Shown: positions 1 to 8,547, counted from the first letter of the stretch. The stretch is 64,000 nucleotides of DNA from Amycolatopsis methanolica 239 (GCF_000739085.1 NZ_CP009110.1:2108001-2172000); one strand, 5' to 3'. Notes: generated by a model from the letters alone, not told the origin. Made by a program: numbers and translations.

Positions 1-1251
1 GAGGTTGCCGACCACGGTCACCAGGTCCGCCGACAACCGGTCGTCCACATCGTCCAGTCCGGTGCCCGGCGCGAGCCGCAGTCCGACGCCCCGCTCGGCG
101 GCGAGACTGGCCTTCGCGATGAGCAGCGCCGCGACCGCCGAGTCGGCGATGTGCGCGGTGACCTCCTCCTGCCACTTCGTCTGGGCCTGGCTGACCAGGT
201 CGACGTAGTGCCGAACCTCGTCGTACTCGCCCAGCTCGATCAGCCCGGCGATGGTGTGCAGGCGGTTGCTGAACTCGTGGGCCTGTGCCCGCAGCGTGTC
301 CGTGGCCCGCGACGTCGCCTCCAGCTCCTCGCGCAGCGCGGCCAGCTCGGTGCGGTCCCGCAGCGTCACGACGGCGCCGCGCGCGATCGGCATCCGGTTG
401 AGCGCCAGCACCCGCCCCGCCCGCAGGCCGATCTGGTCGACGCCGTGCGCGCGTCCGGTGAGCACGTCGGTGAGGCGCTCGTTGAGCCCCAGTTCCGCGA
501 CCGGCCGCCCGACGCAGTCCGCGGGCAGCGCCAGCAGGTCGCGGGCGTGGTCGTTGACGAGCGTGACGCGGTGCTGGGAGTCCAGGCCGAGCACACCCTC
601 CTTGATGCCGTGCAGCAGCGCTTCCCGGTGTTCGGCCAGCGCGGTGATCTCCCGCGGCTCCATGCCCAGCGTCTGCCGTTTCACGCGCCAGGTGAGCAGC
701 AGCGACCCGGCGACCCCGACCACGGTCGCGAGCCCCAGCATCGTCAGCGCCGCGCTGGGCGAGTTCGCCACACCCTCGAACAAGCCGGGCGTCTCGGTGC
801 CCGCCGCGACGATCCCGACGATCTGCCCGGCGTCCCCGATCACCGGCACGTGCGCGACCAGCTGCCCGGAGATCTCGCCGACCCACGCACGCCCCTGCAG
901 CACGGTGCTCGCGCCCAGCGGCAGCTCGGTGCGCAGCTGGTTCGGGTCCGGGGAGGTGAGCACGATCCGGTCGGGCGCGGCGATGATCACCGAGTCCGCC
1001 CCGGACAGGGTCCGCGCGGACTCGGCGAAGGCGGGCAGCGCGTCCCGCCGGATCGGATCGGCCAGGCTCGCCCGCACCCCGGCGGTCGCCGCGACCTGTT
1101 CGGCGACGGCGAGCAGCTTGCGGCCCTGCGTGTCGGTGAACGTCCGGTCGGACTGCACGGCGGAGTAGCCGAACACGCACGCGAGCAGGGCGAACACGAT
1201 GATCAGCTGCCAGCCCAGCAGCTGGCGGGCCAGCGATCCTTGCGCACCCAC
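1..1251 (-). CDS. CitA/DcuS-type sensor histidine kinase (partial, 3' end outside window)
   Basis: Membrane sensor kinase for extracellular carboxylates. From a GTG at 1249-1251 the protein has TM1 at about residues 15-32, an extracellular sensor region of about 130 residues, TM2 near residue 180, a cytoplasmic PAS-like segment (GIKEGVLGLDSQHRVTLVN), and a dimerisation helix with the motif QAHEFSNRLHTI. The phospho-acceptor is His325. H-E-F-x-N-R-L-H is typical of the CitA/DcuS/DctS kinases rather than ordinary HisKA. The window edge cuts the gene near the N-box of the ATPase domain, after about 416 residues. It is divergent from tctCBA, which suggests it senses the tricarboxylate that the transporter imports; its response regulator should lie to the left. 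No upstream in-frame start was found. Function class is sure; the ligand is inferred. Confidence 0.9.
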   Translation of the reverse strand, partial: MGAQGSLARQLLGWQLIIVFALLACVFGYSAVQSDRTFTDTQGRKLLAVAEQVAATAGVRASLADPIRRDALPAFAESARTLSGADSVIIAAPDRIVLTSPDPNQLRTELPLGASTVLQGRAWVGEISGQLVAHVPVIGDAGQIVGIVAAGTETPGLFEGVANSPSAALTMLGLATVVGVAGSLLLTWRVKRQTLGMEPREITALAEHREALLHGIKEGVLGLDSQHRVTLVNDHARDLLALPADCVGRPVAELGLNERLTDVLTGRAHGVDQIGLRAGRVLALNRMPIARGAVVTLRDRTELAALREELEATSRATDTLRAQAHEFSNRLHTIAGLIELGEYDEVRHYVDLVSQAQTKWQEEVTAHIADSAVAALLIAKASLAAERGVGLRLAPGTGLDDVDDRLSADLVTVVGNL

Positions 1252-1390
1252 GCCCTCACTATCGCATCCACGCCGCCCGATCGTGCCGTGACCACAATGA
1301 CCACAACGACCGATAGGTGCCTAACGGGTGACAGCGGCGCGGCCCCGGTGCACGATGCCGGGCAACGAAGCTCCACAACGAGGTGCGCTG
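1252..1390. promoter_or_regulatory. divergent control region with tandem 9-bp repeats
   Basis: This gap separates the divergent sensor kinase and tctC. At 1290-1311 it holds GACCACAAT-GACCACAAC-GACC, two nine-base direct repeats and a partial third. That is a plausible site for the cognate response regulator. A GAGGTG ribosome-binding site precedes the tctC ATG by about six bases. The repeat is seen directly; its function is inferred. Confidence 0.4.
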
Positions 1391-2377
1391 ATGAAGAATC
1401 GCAAGGCCTGGCTCGCCGTTCTCGGCGCGGCCGTGGCTCTCCTCCTCGTCCCCCCGCTGGTGTCGGCGGGCGGCGAGGAGACCGGGCCCCAGATCAGGGG
1501 CCTGCGGATGATGGTCCCCAACTCACCCGGCGGCGGCTACGACATCACGGCCCGCACGGCCGTGAAGGCAGTCGAGGACGCCGGGCTCAACGGCAACATC
1601 GAAGTGTTCAACCTGCCCGGTGCGGGCGGCACCGTCGGCCTCGGCCGTCTGGTCAACGAGCGCGGCAACGGCAAGCTCGCCATGTCCATGGGGCTCGGCG
1701 TGGTCGGCTCGGTCTACACCAACAAGTCGCCGTCGTCGCTGCAGGACACCACCGCGATCGCGAAGCTGACCGAAGAGGCCGACATCGTCGTGGTCAGCAA
1801 GGACTCGCCGTACCAGACGATCCAGCAGCTGGTCGAGGCGTGGCGCGCCGATCCGGGCAGCGTCCCGGTCGGCGGCGGCTCGGCGCCCGGCGGGCCGGAC
1901 CACCTGGCGCCGATGCTGATGGCGCAGGCGGCCGGGATCCCGCCCACACGGGTCAACTACATCCCGTTCGACGGCGGTGGCGAGCTGATGGCGTCCGTGC
2001 TGGGCGGCAAGGTCGGGTTCGGCGTCTCCGGCATCGGCGAGACCCGCGACCAGATCGCGTCCGGCGCCCTGCGAGCGTTGGCGGTGACCAGCCCGCAACG
2101 CGTGCCGGGCATCGACGCGCCGACGCTCCAGGAGTCCGGTGTGGACGTCTCGTTCACCAACTGGCGCGGCATCGTCGCGCCGCCGGGGCTGTCCGACAGC
2201 GACCGGGAACGGCTCATCGGGCTGTTCACGCGCCTGCAGGACACGCCCCAGTGGCGGGAAGCGTTGCAGCGCAACGGGTGGACGCCGGCTTTCCAGCCGG
2301 GTGACGACTTCGCGGCGTTCCTCAAGACGGAGAACGACCGGGTGGCCGCGGTGCTGAAGGAGCTGGGGCTCGCATGA
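1391..2377 (+). CDS. tctC: TctC-type extracytoplasmic solute-binding protein
   Basis: Substrate-binding subunit of a tripartite tricarboxylate transporter (BUG family), 328 residues, the usual length. It starts MKNRKAWLAVLGAAVALLL, a signal peptide of about 25-28 residues. The first mature strand reads RMMVPNSPGGGYDITAR, the classical family motif for binding the carboxylate. FNLPGAGGTVGLG and the C-terminal WRGIVAPPGL are further family signatures. An upstream in-frame ATG is possible, but the RBS GAGGTG and the signal peptide favour 1391. It overlaps tctB by four bases (ATGA), so the two are translationally coupled. The ligand (citrate or another tricarboxylate) cannot be read from the sequence. 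Confidence 0.93.
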   Translation: MKNRKAWLAVLGAAVALLLVPPLVSAGGEETGPQIRGLRMMVPNSPGGGYDITARTAVKAVEDAGLNGNIEVFNLPGAGGTVGLGRLVNERGNGKLAMSMGLGVVGSVYTNKSPSSLQDTTAIAKLTEEADIVVVSKDSPYQTIQQLVEAWRADPGSVPVGGGSAPGGPDHLAPMLMAQAAGIPPTRVNYIPFDGGGELMASVLGGKVGFGVSGIGETRDQIASGALRALAVTSPQRVPGIDAPTLQESGVDVSFTNWRGIVAPPGLSDSDRERLIGLFTRLQDTPQWREALQRNGWTPAFQPGDDFAAFLKTENDRVAAVLKELGLA

Positions 2378-2901
2378 GCGTGATCGAGGAGAAGACGGCC
2401 GCCGCGCCGAAGTCCTGGTGGCGCACGCACTCCGAGCTGGGTGTCTGCGTCTTCCTGTTCGCTGTCGGCGTGCTCGTGCTCGTCGACGCCCTGAGCATCC
2501 CGACCGACTTCACGCAGCGCGGACCGGTCGGCCCGAAGGCGGTGCCGATCCTCGTCGGCTCGCTGCTGCTGCTGGTGTCGCTGCTGCTGGCGCGCGACGT
2601 GCTGCGCGGCGGCCGGGGCGAGGCGGAGGCGGGGGAGGACGTCGACCTGGACGCCCCCGCGGACTGGCGCACGGTGCTGCTGTTGTCGGGCGCGTTCCTG
2701 GCGAACGCGGCGCTGATCGACACGCTCGGGTTCCCGCTGTCGTCGGCGATCATGTTCTGGGGCGCGGCCTACGCGCTGGGCAGCAGGCATCTGGTGCGGG
2801 ATCCGCTGATCGCGGCCGGCGTCTCGCTGGTCACCTGGTTCGTCTTCACGGTGCTGCTGGGCGTTCCGCTGCCCGGCGGCCCGCTGATGGGGGTGCTGTA
2901 G
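2374..2901 (+). CDS. tctB: TctB-type small membrane subunit
   Basis: Small integral-membrane subunit of the tripartite tricarboxylate transporter, 175 residues. It has four predicted membrane segments: two in the N-terminal half (VCVFLFAVGVLVLVDAL and VPILVGSLLLLVSLLLA) and two in the C-terminal half, with a charged cytoplasmic stretch between. The FTQRGPVGPKAVPI segment before TM2 is family-like. It overlaps tctC by ATGA and lies three bases before tctA. TctB proteins diverge quickly, so the call rests on topology, length and operon position. Confidence 0.9.
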   Translation: MSVIEEKTAAAPKSWWRTHSELGVCVFLFAVGVLVLVDALSIPTDFTQRGPVGPKAVPILVGSLLLLVSLLLARDVLRGGRGEAEAGEDVDLDAPADWRTVLLLSGAFLANAALIDTLGFPLSSAIMFWGAAYALGSRHLVRDPLIAAGVSLVTWFVFTVLLGVPLPGGPLMGVL

Positions 2902-2904
2902 CTC

Positions 2905-4398
2905 ATGGACCTGTCCAACCTGTGGGCGGGCTTCGCCACCGCGCTGACCCCGTCGCACCTGATGTTCGCCGCGACCGGTGTCCTGCTGGGCACCGCGATC
3001 GGCGTGCTGCCGGGCATCGGCCCGGCGATGGCGGTGGCGCTGCTGCTGCCGGTGACCTACGGCCTCGACCCGACCGCGGCGTTCATCATGTTCGCCGGCA
3101 TCTACTACGGCGGCATGTTCGGCGGCTCGACGACGTCGATCCTGCTGAACACGCCGGGGGAGAGCGCGGCGGTGGTTACCGCGATCGAGGGCAATCCCAT
3201 GGCACGGCGGGGCCGCGGCCCGCAGGCGCTGGCCGCGGCGGCGATCGGGCACTTCACCGGCGGCATCATCGGCACGGTCGCGCTGGTGCTTCTCGCGCCG
3301 GTGATCGCCGATCTCGCCGTGGACATCGGGGCGCCGGACTACTTCGCGATCATGGTGTTGTCGTTCGTCGCGGTGACCTCGGTGCTGGGCAAGTCTCGCG
3401 TCCGCGGGTACGCCTCGCTGCTGATCGGGCTGACGATCGGCCTGGTCGGGCTCGACGAGATGACCGGCCAGTCGCGGCTGACGTTCGGCGCGCTGCACCT
3501 GGCGGACGGCATCGACGTGGTGATCGTCGCGGTCGGCCTGTTCGCCGTCGGCGAGTCGCTGTGGGTGGCCGCGCACCTGCGGCGCAACCAGGCCGAGGCG
3601 ATCCCGGTCGGGCGGCCCTGGCTGTCCCGGTCGGACCTGCGGCGGACGTGGAAGCCGTGGCTGCGCGGGCCGGTGATCGGGTTCCCGTTCGGCGCGATCC
3701 CCGCCGGTGGCGCGGAGATCCCGACGTTCCTGTCGTACGTGACCGAGAAGCGCTTGTCCCGCAGGCAGGACGAGTTCGGCAAGGGCGCCATCGAGGGCGT
3801 CGCCGGGCCGGAGTCGACGGCGAGCGCGTCGGCGGCGGGCACGCTGGTGTCGATGCTGACGCTGGGCCTGCCGACCACGGCGGTCGCCGCGGTGATGCTG
3901 GCGGCGTTCCAGCAGTACGGCATCCAGCCGGGGCCGCTGCTGTTCCAGCGCGAATCCGCGCTGGTGTGGACGCTGATCGCGAGCCTGTTCATCGGGCTGG
4001 TGCTGTTGCTGCTGATCAACCTGCCGATGGCGCCGGTGTGGGCGAAGCTGCTGCGGATCCCGCGGCCCTACCTGTACGCCGGGATCCTGTTCTTCGCCAG
4101 CGTCGGGGCCTACGCGGTCAGCGGCTCGGTGATCGACCTGGTCCTGCTGTACGTGATCGGCGTGATCGGGTTCGCCATGCGGCGCTTCGGGTTGCCCGTG
4201 CTGCCGGCGATCATCGGGGTCATCCTCGGCCCCGCCGCGGAGCAGCAGATGCGGCGGGCGCTGCAGATCAGCGACGGCGACCTGACCGGGCTGGTGAACT
4301 CGCCGCTCGCGATCGGCGTGTACGTGCTGGTCGCGGTGCTGCTGGCGTGGCCGCTGGTGCGGAAGCTGGTGCGCCGCCGCGAACCGGTGAACGTGTGA
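2905..4398 (+). CDS. tctA: TctA-type large permease subunit
   Basis: Large permease of the tripartite tricarboxylate transporter, 497 residues with about a dozen membrane helices; it forms the translocation channel driven by an ion gradient. Diagnostic stretches are [20 protein letters not shown] near residue 33 and [20 protein letters not shown] near residue 70. The second half repeats the pattern ([19 protein letters not shown] and [17 protein letters not shown]), as expected from the family's internal duplication. It is the last gene of tctCBA and is followed at once by a strong hairpin. Nothing looks broken. Confidence 0.95.
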   Translation: MDLSNLWAGFATALTPSHLMFAATGVLLGTAIGVLPGIGPAMAVALLLPVTYGLDPTAAFIMFAGIYYGGMFGGSTTSILLNTPGESAAVVTAIEGNPMARRGRGPQALAAAAIGHFTGGIIGTVALVLLAPVIADLAVDIGAPDYFAIMVLSFVAVTSVLGKSRVRGYASLLIGLTIGLVGLDEMTGQSRLTFGALHLADGIDVVIVAVGLFAVGESLWVAAHLRRNQAEAIPVGRPWLSRSDLRRTWKPWLRGPVIGFPFGAIPAGGAEIPTFLSYVTEKRLSRRQDEFGKGAIEGVAGPESTASASAAGTLVSMLTLGLPTTAVAAVMLAAFQQYGIQPGPLLFQRESALVWTLIASLFIGLVLLLLINLPMAPVWAKLLRIPRPYLYAGILFFASVGAYAVSGSVIDLVLLYVIGVIGFAMRRFGLPVLPAIIGVILGPAAEQQMRRALQISDGDLTGLVNSPLAIGVYVLVAVLLAWPLVRKLVRRREPVNV

Positions 4399-4403
4399 GT
4401 TCA

Positions 4404-4436
4404 AGGGAGGGCGGCCGCGGGGCGGCCGCCCTCCCT
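4404..4436 (+). terminator. perfect 15-bp inverted repeat after tctA
   Basis: Arms 4404-4418 and 4422-4436 are perfect complements around a GGG loop. The stem starts six bases after the tctA stop and has no U-tract, as is common for actinobacterial hairpins. It also separates tctA from the convergent pseudogene, so it may serve both strands. Confidence 0.75.
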
Positions 4437-4441
4437 CGTGT

Positions 4442-4921
4442 TCAGCTGTAGTTCTCGTCTGGTGCGGCGCCGGGAATCGGTTTGGCGATGAGCGCGACCG
4501 GGACGAAGAAGCAGATCTGGGCGATCACCAGGGTGAGCGTTCACAGTTCCCGCTCGTCGTAGTGGGCGGCCGCCCTGGCGAACAGTTCGTCGGGAACGCG
4601 CTACCCGGACGGGTTCGGGGTGAGCACGGCCACGGTCAGCTCCAGCGCGACCCGCTCCGCGTCGGTGAAGTACGGCGCGTTCCGCCACGACGCCACAGCG
4701 GTGATGCGCTCCTCGGTTTCCCCGGCTTTGCGCAGCTCGGCGGTTTGCCGGACGGTTTGGTAGGTGCTGCCGCCGAGCTGGCCGGCGCGCAGTTGCACCA
4801 GGTGGATGGTGGTGTCCGGGACGGCCCCGTTGTGGATGGCCTGCTGGGTGGCGCCGGCGATCGTGCCCACTTCGGGGATGTAGCGGGCGGGGTCGGGCAG
4901 GCGCGAGCGAAGAGTCGTCAT
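4442..4921 (-). pseudogene. carboxymuconolactone decarboxylase/AhpD-like gene with two in-frame stops
   Basis: Read from ATG 4919-4921, the frame encodes an alpha-helical CMD/AhpD-like protein (LPDPARYIPEVG; QLRAGQLGG; ELRKAGETEERI; DAERVALELTVAVL). A TAG at 4601-4603 stops it after 106 residues. The same frame continues with clear family sequence (VPDELFARAAAHYDEREL), meets a TGA at 4541-4543, and continues again (TLVIAQICFFVPVALI) to a natural stop at 4442-4444. The total of 160 codons is the family's normal length, so two nonsense changes inactivated an otherwise collinear gene. The CxxC pair of active AhpD-like proteins is also absent (GGSTYQ where GCAYC-like is usual). An AAAGGAAG ribosome site remains upstream. 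It lies 61 bases after another pseudogene. Confidence 0.85.
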
Positions 4922-4982
4922 CGGCTTCCTTTCTCGATGGTTGCTGGAAGTCCGGCGACGCGGCGGCCGCGTATGTGAGGTG

Positions 4983-5667
4983 CTACGGGCGCAGAGTGGC
5001 CACCTTGCCGGTCTCGAGCGCGACCCACACCTCGTCGTCCGGGACGGCCAGGCCGTGGGGTTCGGAGCCCGCTGTCGGCAGCGGGAATTCGGTGACCTCG
5101 CCGTCCGGCGTGACGCGGCCGACCTGCCCGGCGCCGATCTCGACGAACCACACCGCCTGGTCGTCCGCGGTGATGCCGACCGGCGCGGCCTTCTCGGTGG
5201 GCAGGGCGAAGTGGGTGACCGCGCCCTCCGGTGGTGACACGCGTGATCGTGTTCGCCTGGTTGAGCGTCACCCACAGCGCGCCGTCCGGTCCGGAGACTA
5301 TTGTGGATGGATGGGAACCCTTGACGCCAAGGGGGAATTCCTCGATGGCGCCGTCGTCGAGGCGGCCCACGCGGTCGGTGTTCATCTCGGTGAACCACAT
5401 CGCGCCGTCCGGGCCCGCGGTGATCCCGTACGGCCCGCACTCCGGCGGCAGTGCGACGGAGGTCGCCGTGCCGTCGGTGGCGATCCGGCCGATGCGGTGG
5501 TCGTGCAGGTGGCTGACCAGAGCGCGCCGTCCGGGCCCGAGGTGATGACCGCGGGCGCGCAGCCGGGGCCGAGGTCGAAAACCCTGGTGCCGCCGGAGAT
5601 CCGCGCGATCTGTCCACTGTGGATGAGGGTGACCCACACGGCGCCGTCCGGCCCGGCGGTCGCACTG
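4983..5667 (-). pseudogene. virginiamycin-B-lyase-like (Vgb) propeller gene, frameshifted and 5'-truncated
   Basis: The repeated propeller motif GPDGA[LMV]W[FV]T occurs in three successive reading frames, so this is one broken gene. Frame one (about 5667-5518) carries AGPDGAVWVTLIHSGQIARI. A one-base loss near 5515-5518 (TGGTCAGC where TGGTTCAGC fits the motif) moves to frame two, with AGPDGAMWFTEMNTDRVGRL and SGPDGALWVTLNQANTITRV. A second shift near 5235-5242 moves to frame three, with VGITADDQAVWFVEIGAGQV, ending at TAG 4983-4985. Vgb proteins are near 290 residues; only about 225 codons remain and the first blade is missing. Intact members linearise streptogramin B antibiotics or are generic lyase-like propellers. 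The 5' end runs into the tetR start on the other strand. Confidence 0.82.
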
Positions 5668-6245
5668 CCCGCACCCGCGCGCTTGTGCTCGACGCCGTGA
5701 CGTCCCTGCTGGTGGAGGCCGGGTACGACGGGCTGAGCATCGACGCGGTGGCGGAGCGTTCGGGTGTGCACCGGGCCACGGTCTACCGGCGGTGGCGGGA
5801 CGTGGGCGGATTGCTGTTGGACGTGTTCGACGCGGCCGCGGGGGACGAGTGGGTCCCGGCCGACACGGGTTCGCTCGTCGGCGACCTCATCGCGCTCAAC
5901 CAGGAGGTTTTCGAGTCGTTGCGGGACGAGACGTCGGTGACGCGGGCGCTGATCGCGGCGTCGTTCCGGTCCGCTCAGGCAGCGGAGGCGTTGCCAGGGT
6001 TCTGGCGGGACCGGTACCGGCGGTGCGAGGTTGTCGTCTCGCGTGCTCAGCGGCGTGGCGAAATCGCGGGTGAGGTGGAGGCGCACCGGTTGCTGGTGGC
6101 CGCGACGGCGCCGCTTTACCACCGGCTCGTCCTGATGGGTGAACCGCCGCGGGTGGAAATGGCCGAGCAGGCCGCGCGGGACGCGGCCTGCTCGGCTTTG
6201 CCGGTTATCGGTGGGCCCGGTTACCAGGCCCGTCCGACGGAGTAG
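5619..6245 (+). CDS. TetR-family transcriptional regulator
   Basis: DNA-binding repressor of the TetR family. The N-terminal helix-turn-helix is complete: RTARTRALVLDAVTSLLVEA, then GLSIDAVAERSGVHRATVYR, the recognition-helix signature. The all-helical C-terminal ligand and dimer domain runs to residue 208. The furthest usable start is GTG 5619, which puts the first 12-15 codons antisense to the Vgb pseudogene, with no convincing RBS. The true start may therefore have been lost or changed by the event that truncated Vgb. The 3' end overlaps the convergent NlpC/P60 gene by 25 bases. Its original target may have been the now broken neighbours (inference). Confidence 0.85.
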   Translation: MDEGDPHGAVRPGGRTARTRALVLDAVTSLLVEAGYDGLSIDAVAERSGVHRATVYRRWRDVGGLLLDVFDAAAGDEWVPADTGSLVGDLIALNQEVFESLRDETSVTRALIAASFRSAQAAEALPGFWRDRYRRCEVVVSRAQRRGEIAGEVEAHRLLVAATAPLYHRLVLMGEPPRVEMAEQAARDAACSALPVIGGPGYQARPTE

Positions 6246-6673
6246 GAACTGGTCCAGATGTTCTGCAGCCGGACCGTGTCGCCGGATTCGGGGGCGGCCC
6301 AGATCTTGTTGTTCCCGGCGTAGATCCCCACGTGGTACACGCTGCCACCGGTGGAGAAGAACACCAGGTCACCGGGTCGCACGTCCGACTTGGACACGCT
6401 GCGCACGGCGGCTCGCTGGTCGCGGGCGGTGCGCGGCAGATCGATCCCGACCTGCTTGTGGGCGTACTGCGTCAGGCCGGAGCAGTCGAAGCCGCCGGGT
6501 GTCTCGCCGCCCGATCGGTAGGGCGTCCCGGCCTGCGCAGCGGCCGCGTTCACGATGCGATCGCCGGTGGACAGCTGGGTCGCGCCGACCGGCGCGGTGA
6601 ACCCCAGCAGGGCGGCGGTCGCGATGGCGCAGGTGATCGGAATGGCGATCATCCTGCGTATTCGAGTGGGCAC
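6221..6673 (-). CDS. secreted NlpC/P60 family peptidoglycan hydrolase
   Basis: Small exported cell-wall hydrolase of 150 residues, probably a gamma-D-glutamyl-diaminopimelate-type endopeptidase. The GTG at 6671-6673 is chosen because AAGGAGGGG lies about eight bases upstream and because a signal peptide follows directly (ITCAIATAALLGFTAPVGA). The catalytic core is complete for Cys and His: GGFDCSGLTQYAHKQVG holds the nucleophile and VYHVGIYAGNNKIWAA the histidine; the third polar position appears to be Glu in APESGDTV. It consists of the catalytic domain alone, with no binding module. It is convergent with tetR, and no partner gene is evident. Confidence 0.92.
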   Translation of the reverse strand: MPTRIRRMIAIPITCAIATAALLGFTAPVGATQLSTGDRIVNAAAAQAGTPYRSGGETPGGFDCSGLTQYAHKQVGIDLPRTARDQRAAVRSVSKSDVRPGDLVFFSTGGSVYHVGIYAGNNKIWAAPESGDTVRLQNIWTSSYSVGRAW

Positions 6674-6999
6674 GGTATGAACCCCTCCTTCAGTCGTTGA
6701 AGGCATTTCGGTTCTTCTTTCCGGAACTGACCCACCGGCCGGGGGCAGAACCAGCGACCGAATTCCCAGGGCTCCGGTCACGAAACGGTATACACCCGGA
6801 ATGGTGAATTAAAACACCATCGCCTTGCGGGTTTCGCAGGTGTACGCGCGTCTACGAGTCGTTGCAGGGGTTTCACTTCCGGTGCTGGCGGCTTGCCACG
6901 TGTGCGTGCCCCGGCGCTCGGTCGAGGCGCAAGGCCGGTGGCCCACTGATGGTCGTGCGGATGGTCCTGTCGCGAAGGGACGAGTGTCCCAGCGGTGAC
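6674..6999. other. upstream region of the NlpC/P60 gene, no gene seen
   Basis: This 0.3-kb stretch is less G+C-rich just upstream of the hydrolase (around 6700-6830) than further right, consistent with a promoter for that leftward gene. No reading frame here has convincing codon bias or a recognisable product, and no sure -10/-35 pair was identified. The degenerate repeats begin near 7000. Confidence 0.5.
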
Positions 7000-7600
7000 G
7001 AACCGGCGTGAGCGACTGTGCAAACCGGCGCTGGCAAGGGTGAGCCTGTGCCTACCGCGCGCCCGCGCCGGGGCCGCGCAAACCCGCACACGCGAAGGCG
7101 ACCCGTAAGGGCGTGGACTGGGACGGCAGCGGCGTGAACCGGCGCGGGCGGCCGTGCAACCCGGCGCCGCACGGACGAACCGGTGCCCAGAGCCGCGCGT
7201 CCCGCGCGGCGGTCTCGCAAACCGGCGCTGGCGAAGACGAACCCGCGCCTACGCACCCGGCCCGCGCCTACGCACCCGCCCCGCGCCCACAGTCGCGCAC
7301 CGTGCCGGCAGCCGCGCGCGTGAACCCGCGCTGGGCATGGCGCCAACCGAGCCCGCCTGGCAAGAGCCGACCCCGGCTGCCGACCGTGCGAACCGGCAGC
7401 AAAGACGAACCCGCGCCTACGCACCCGGCCCGCGCCGGCAGCCGCGCGCGTGAACCCGCGCTGGGCATGGCGCCAACCGAGCCCGCCTGGCAAGAGTCGA
7501 CCCCGGCTGCCGACCGCGCGAACCCGTGCCGGCCACGGCGCAAACCCACCTGGCTACAAAGCCCACCCCCGGCCACCGGCCGCTCAAACCCGCGCCGGCT
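7000..7600. repeat. field of degenerate RAACCSGCRC repeats
   Basis: About fifteen copies of a ten-base core, close to (G/A)AACC(G/C)GC(G/A)C, occur at irregular 15-80-base spacing, for example near 7000, 7022, 7079, 7136, 7157, 7177, 7218, 7239, 7322, 7390, 7407, 7452, 7520, 7541 and 7587. Several are preceded by GTG, GAC or GCA in a recurring way. All six frames give only Arg/Ala/Pro/Gly-rich translations with no domain. The last copy enters the 3' end of pxpC. The pattern looks like decayed or slipped repeat DNA, not a gene. Confidence 0.7.
7304..7523. repeat. 90-bp near-perfect direct repeat
   Basis: Positions 7304-7393 and 7434-7523 match with two differences, at an offset of 130 bases. 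A further 34-base match links 7235-7268 with 7403-7436, and a short tandem (CGCGCCTACGCACCCG) lies near 7246 and 7264. These nested duplications show recent slippage or recombination inside the repeat field. Confidence 0.8.
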
Positions 7601-8459
7601 CCGCCAGGTCGAACCGCACCTGCAACCCCGGCCGCGCTTGTGCCGCCTTGTCGACGTCCTCCGTGACCACCACCGCGATCACCGGGTAGCCGCCGGTCAC
7701 CGGGTGGTCCGCCAGAAAGAGCGTCGGCTTCCCGGACGGCGGCACCTGCAGCGCCCCGGTCACCATGCCCTCGGTCACCAGCTCGCCGTGCCGCGCCCGC
7801 GGCAGCGCCGGGCCCTCCAGCCGAATTCCGATCCGGTTGCTCTCCGACGTCACCGCGTACGGCTGGGCCAGCAGCGTCCGCAACGCCGACTCCGTGAACC
7901 AGTCGTCCCGCGGCCCGGGCAGGATCCGCAGCGCCAGTTCGTCCGACGGGGGCGCCGCGACCGGCGTGAAGCGCCGCGGCAGCGGCGGCGCGGCAGCCGC
8001 CCCGATCGGCAGCAACACCCCGCGCCGCAACGGGTCCGGGCCCAAGCCGGACAACAGGTCGGTCGCCCGGGAGCCGAGCACCGGCTCCACCGCGATGCCA
8101 CCCCGCACGGCCACGTAACTGCGCAACCCGGTGGCCGGCCAGCCCAGCCGGAACTCGGACCCAACCGGGACCCGCAGCGCCGCGTTCATCGGCGCCCCCA
8201 TGCGGTCGATCGTGATCGGGCACGGCGCGCCGGCCACCGCGATCGTCACCTCGGTGGTCGCGCGCGCCGCGAAGCCGCCGAAGGTCACCTCGATCCCGGC
8301 GGCGCCTTCGTCGTTGCCCGCCAAGCGGTTCGCCAACCGCAGCGAGGCCCGGTCAGCGGCGCCGGACTCCGTCACGCCGATGTCGGCGTACCCGGGCCGG
8401 CCCAGGTCCTGCACGGTCGACAACGGACCGCTGTCGACGACCTCGAGCACGGCGGCCAT
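7584..8459 (-). CDS. pxpC: 5-oxoprolinase subunit C (biotin-dependent carboxyltransferase/KipA family)
   Basis: This 291-residue protein matches PxpC (KipA), which with PxpA and PxpB opens 5-oxoproline to glutamate using ATP. Signatures are an N-terminal VVDSGPLSTVQDLGRPGYAD, then GVTESGAADRASLRLANRLA, GGIAVEPVLGSRATDLLSG and the C-terminal TEGMVTGALQVPPSGKPTLF. It is full length, and the start has GGAG about six bases upstream. The oddity is its isolation: neither pxpB nor pxpA lies on either side, while the partners are normally adjacent or fused. They may be elsewhere, or this copy may act on another amide. Its 3' end is bordered by the repeat field. Confidence 0.9.
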   Translation of the reverse strand: MAAVLEVVDSGPLSTVQDLGRPGYADIGVTESGAADRASLRLANRLAGNDEGAAGIEVTFGGFAARATTEVTIAVAGAPCPITIDRMGAPMNAALRVPVGSEFRLGWPATGLRSYVAVRGGIAVEPVLGSRATDLLSGLGPDPLRRGVLLPIGAAAAPPLPRRFTPVAAPPSDELALRILPGPRDDWFTESALRTLLAQPYAVTSESNRIGIRLEGPALPRARHGELVTEGMVTGALQVPPSGKPTLFLADHPVTGGYPVIAVVVTEDVDKAAQARPGLQVRFDLAEPARV

Positions 8460-8493
8460 GACAACTCCGATTCGTTTCGGGTGCCGTGACCGT

Positions 8494-8535
8494 ACAGATT
8501 GTTGAACGATCCTGCAAGAGGAATCTGTGACAGAT
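8494..8535 (-). promoter_or_regulatory. candidate operator upstream of pxpC
   Basis: Three half-sites of the form ACAGAT lie in the 88-base gap between the small CxxC gene and pxpC: ACAGATT at 8494-8500, its inverse AATCTGT at 8522-8528, and ACAGATG from 8530. The second and third form a near-palindrome, TCTGTGACAGA. This suits a dimeric repressor controlling pxpC. No regulator is identified. Confidence 0.4.
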
Positions 8536-8547
8536 GAACCCGAAACG

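Noticed and set aside
1957-4404. An 815-codon minus-strand frame opposite tctBCA
   Set aside because: It is Arg/Gln/His-rich with no recognisable domain, while the plus strand carries complete transporter genes.
4541-4543. Selenocysteine or programmed readthrough at the TGA of the AhpD-like gene
   Set aside because: The codon aligns with a small non-cysteine residue in the family, a second stop (TAG) precedes it, and no selenocysteine element is seen.
6873-7493. A 206-codon minus-strand frame in the repeat field (GFVFA-like repeats)
   Set aside because: Its repeats are those of the DNA itself, the codon bias does not favour one frame, and there is no ribosome site or homologous domain.
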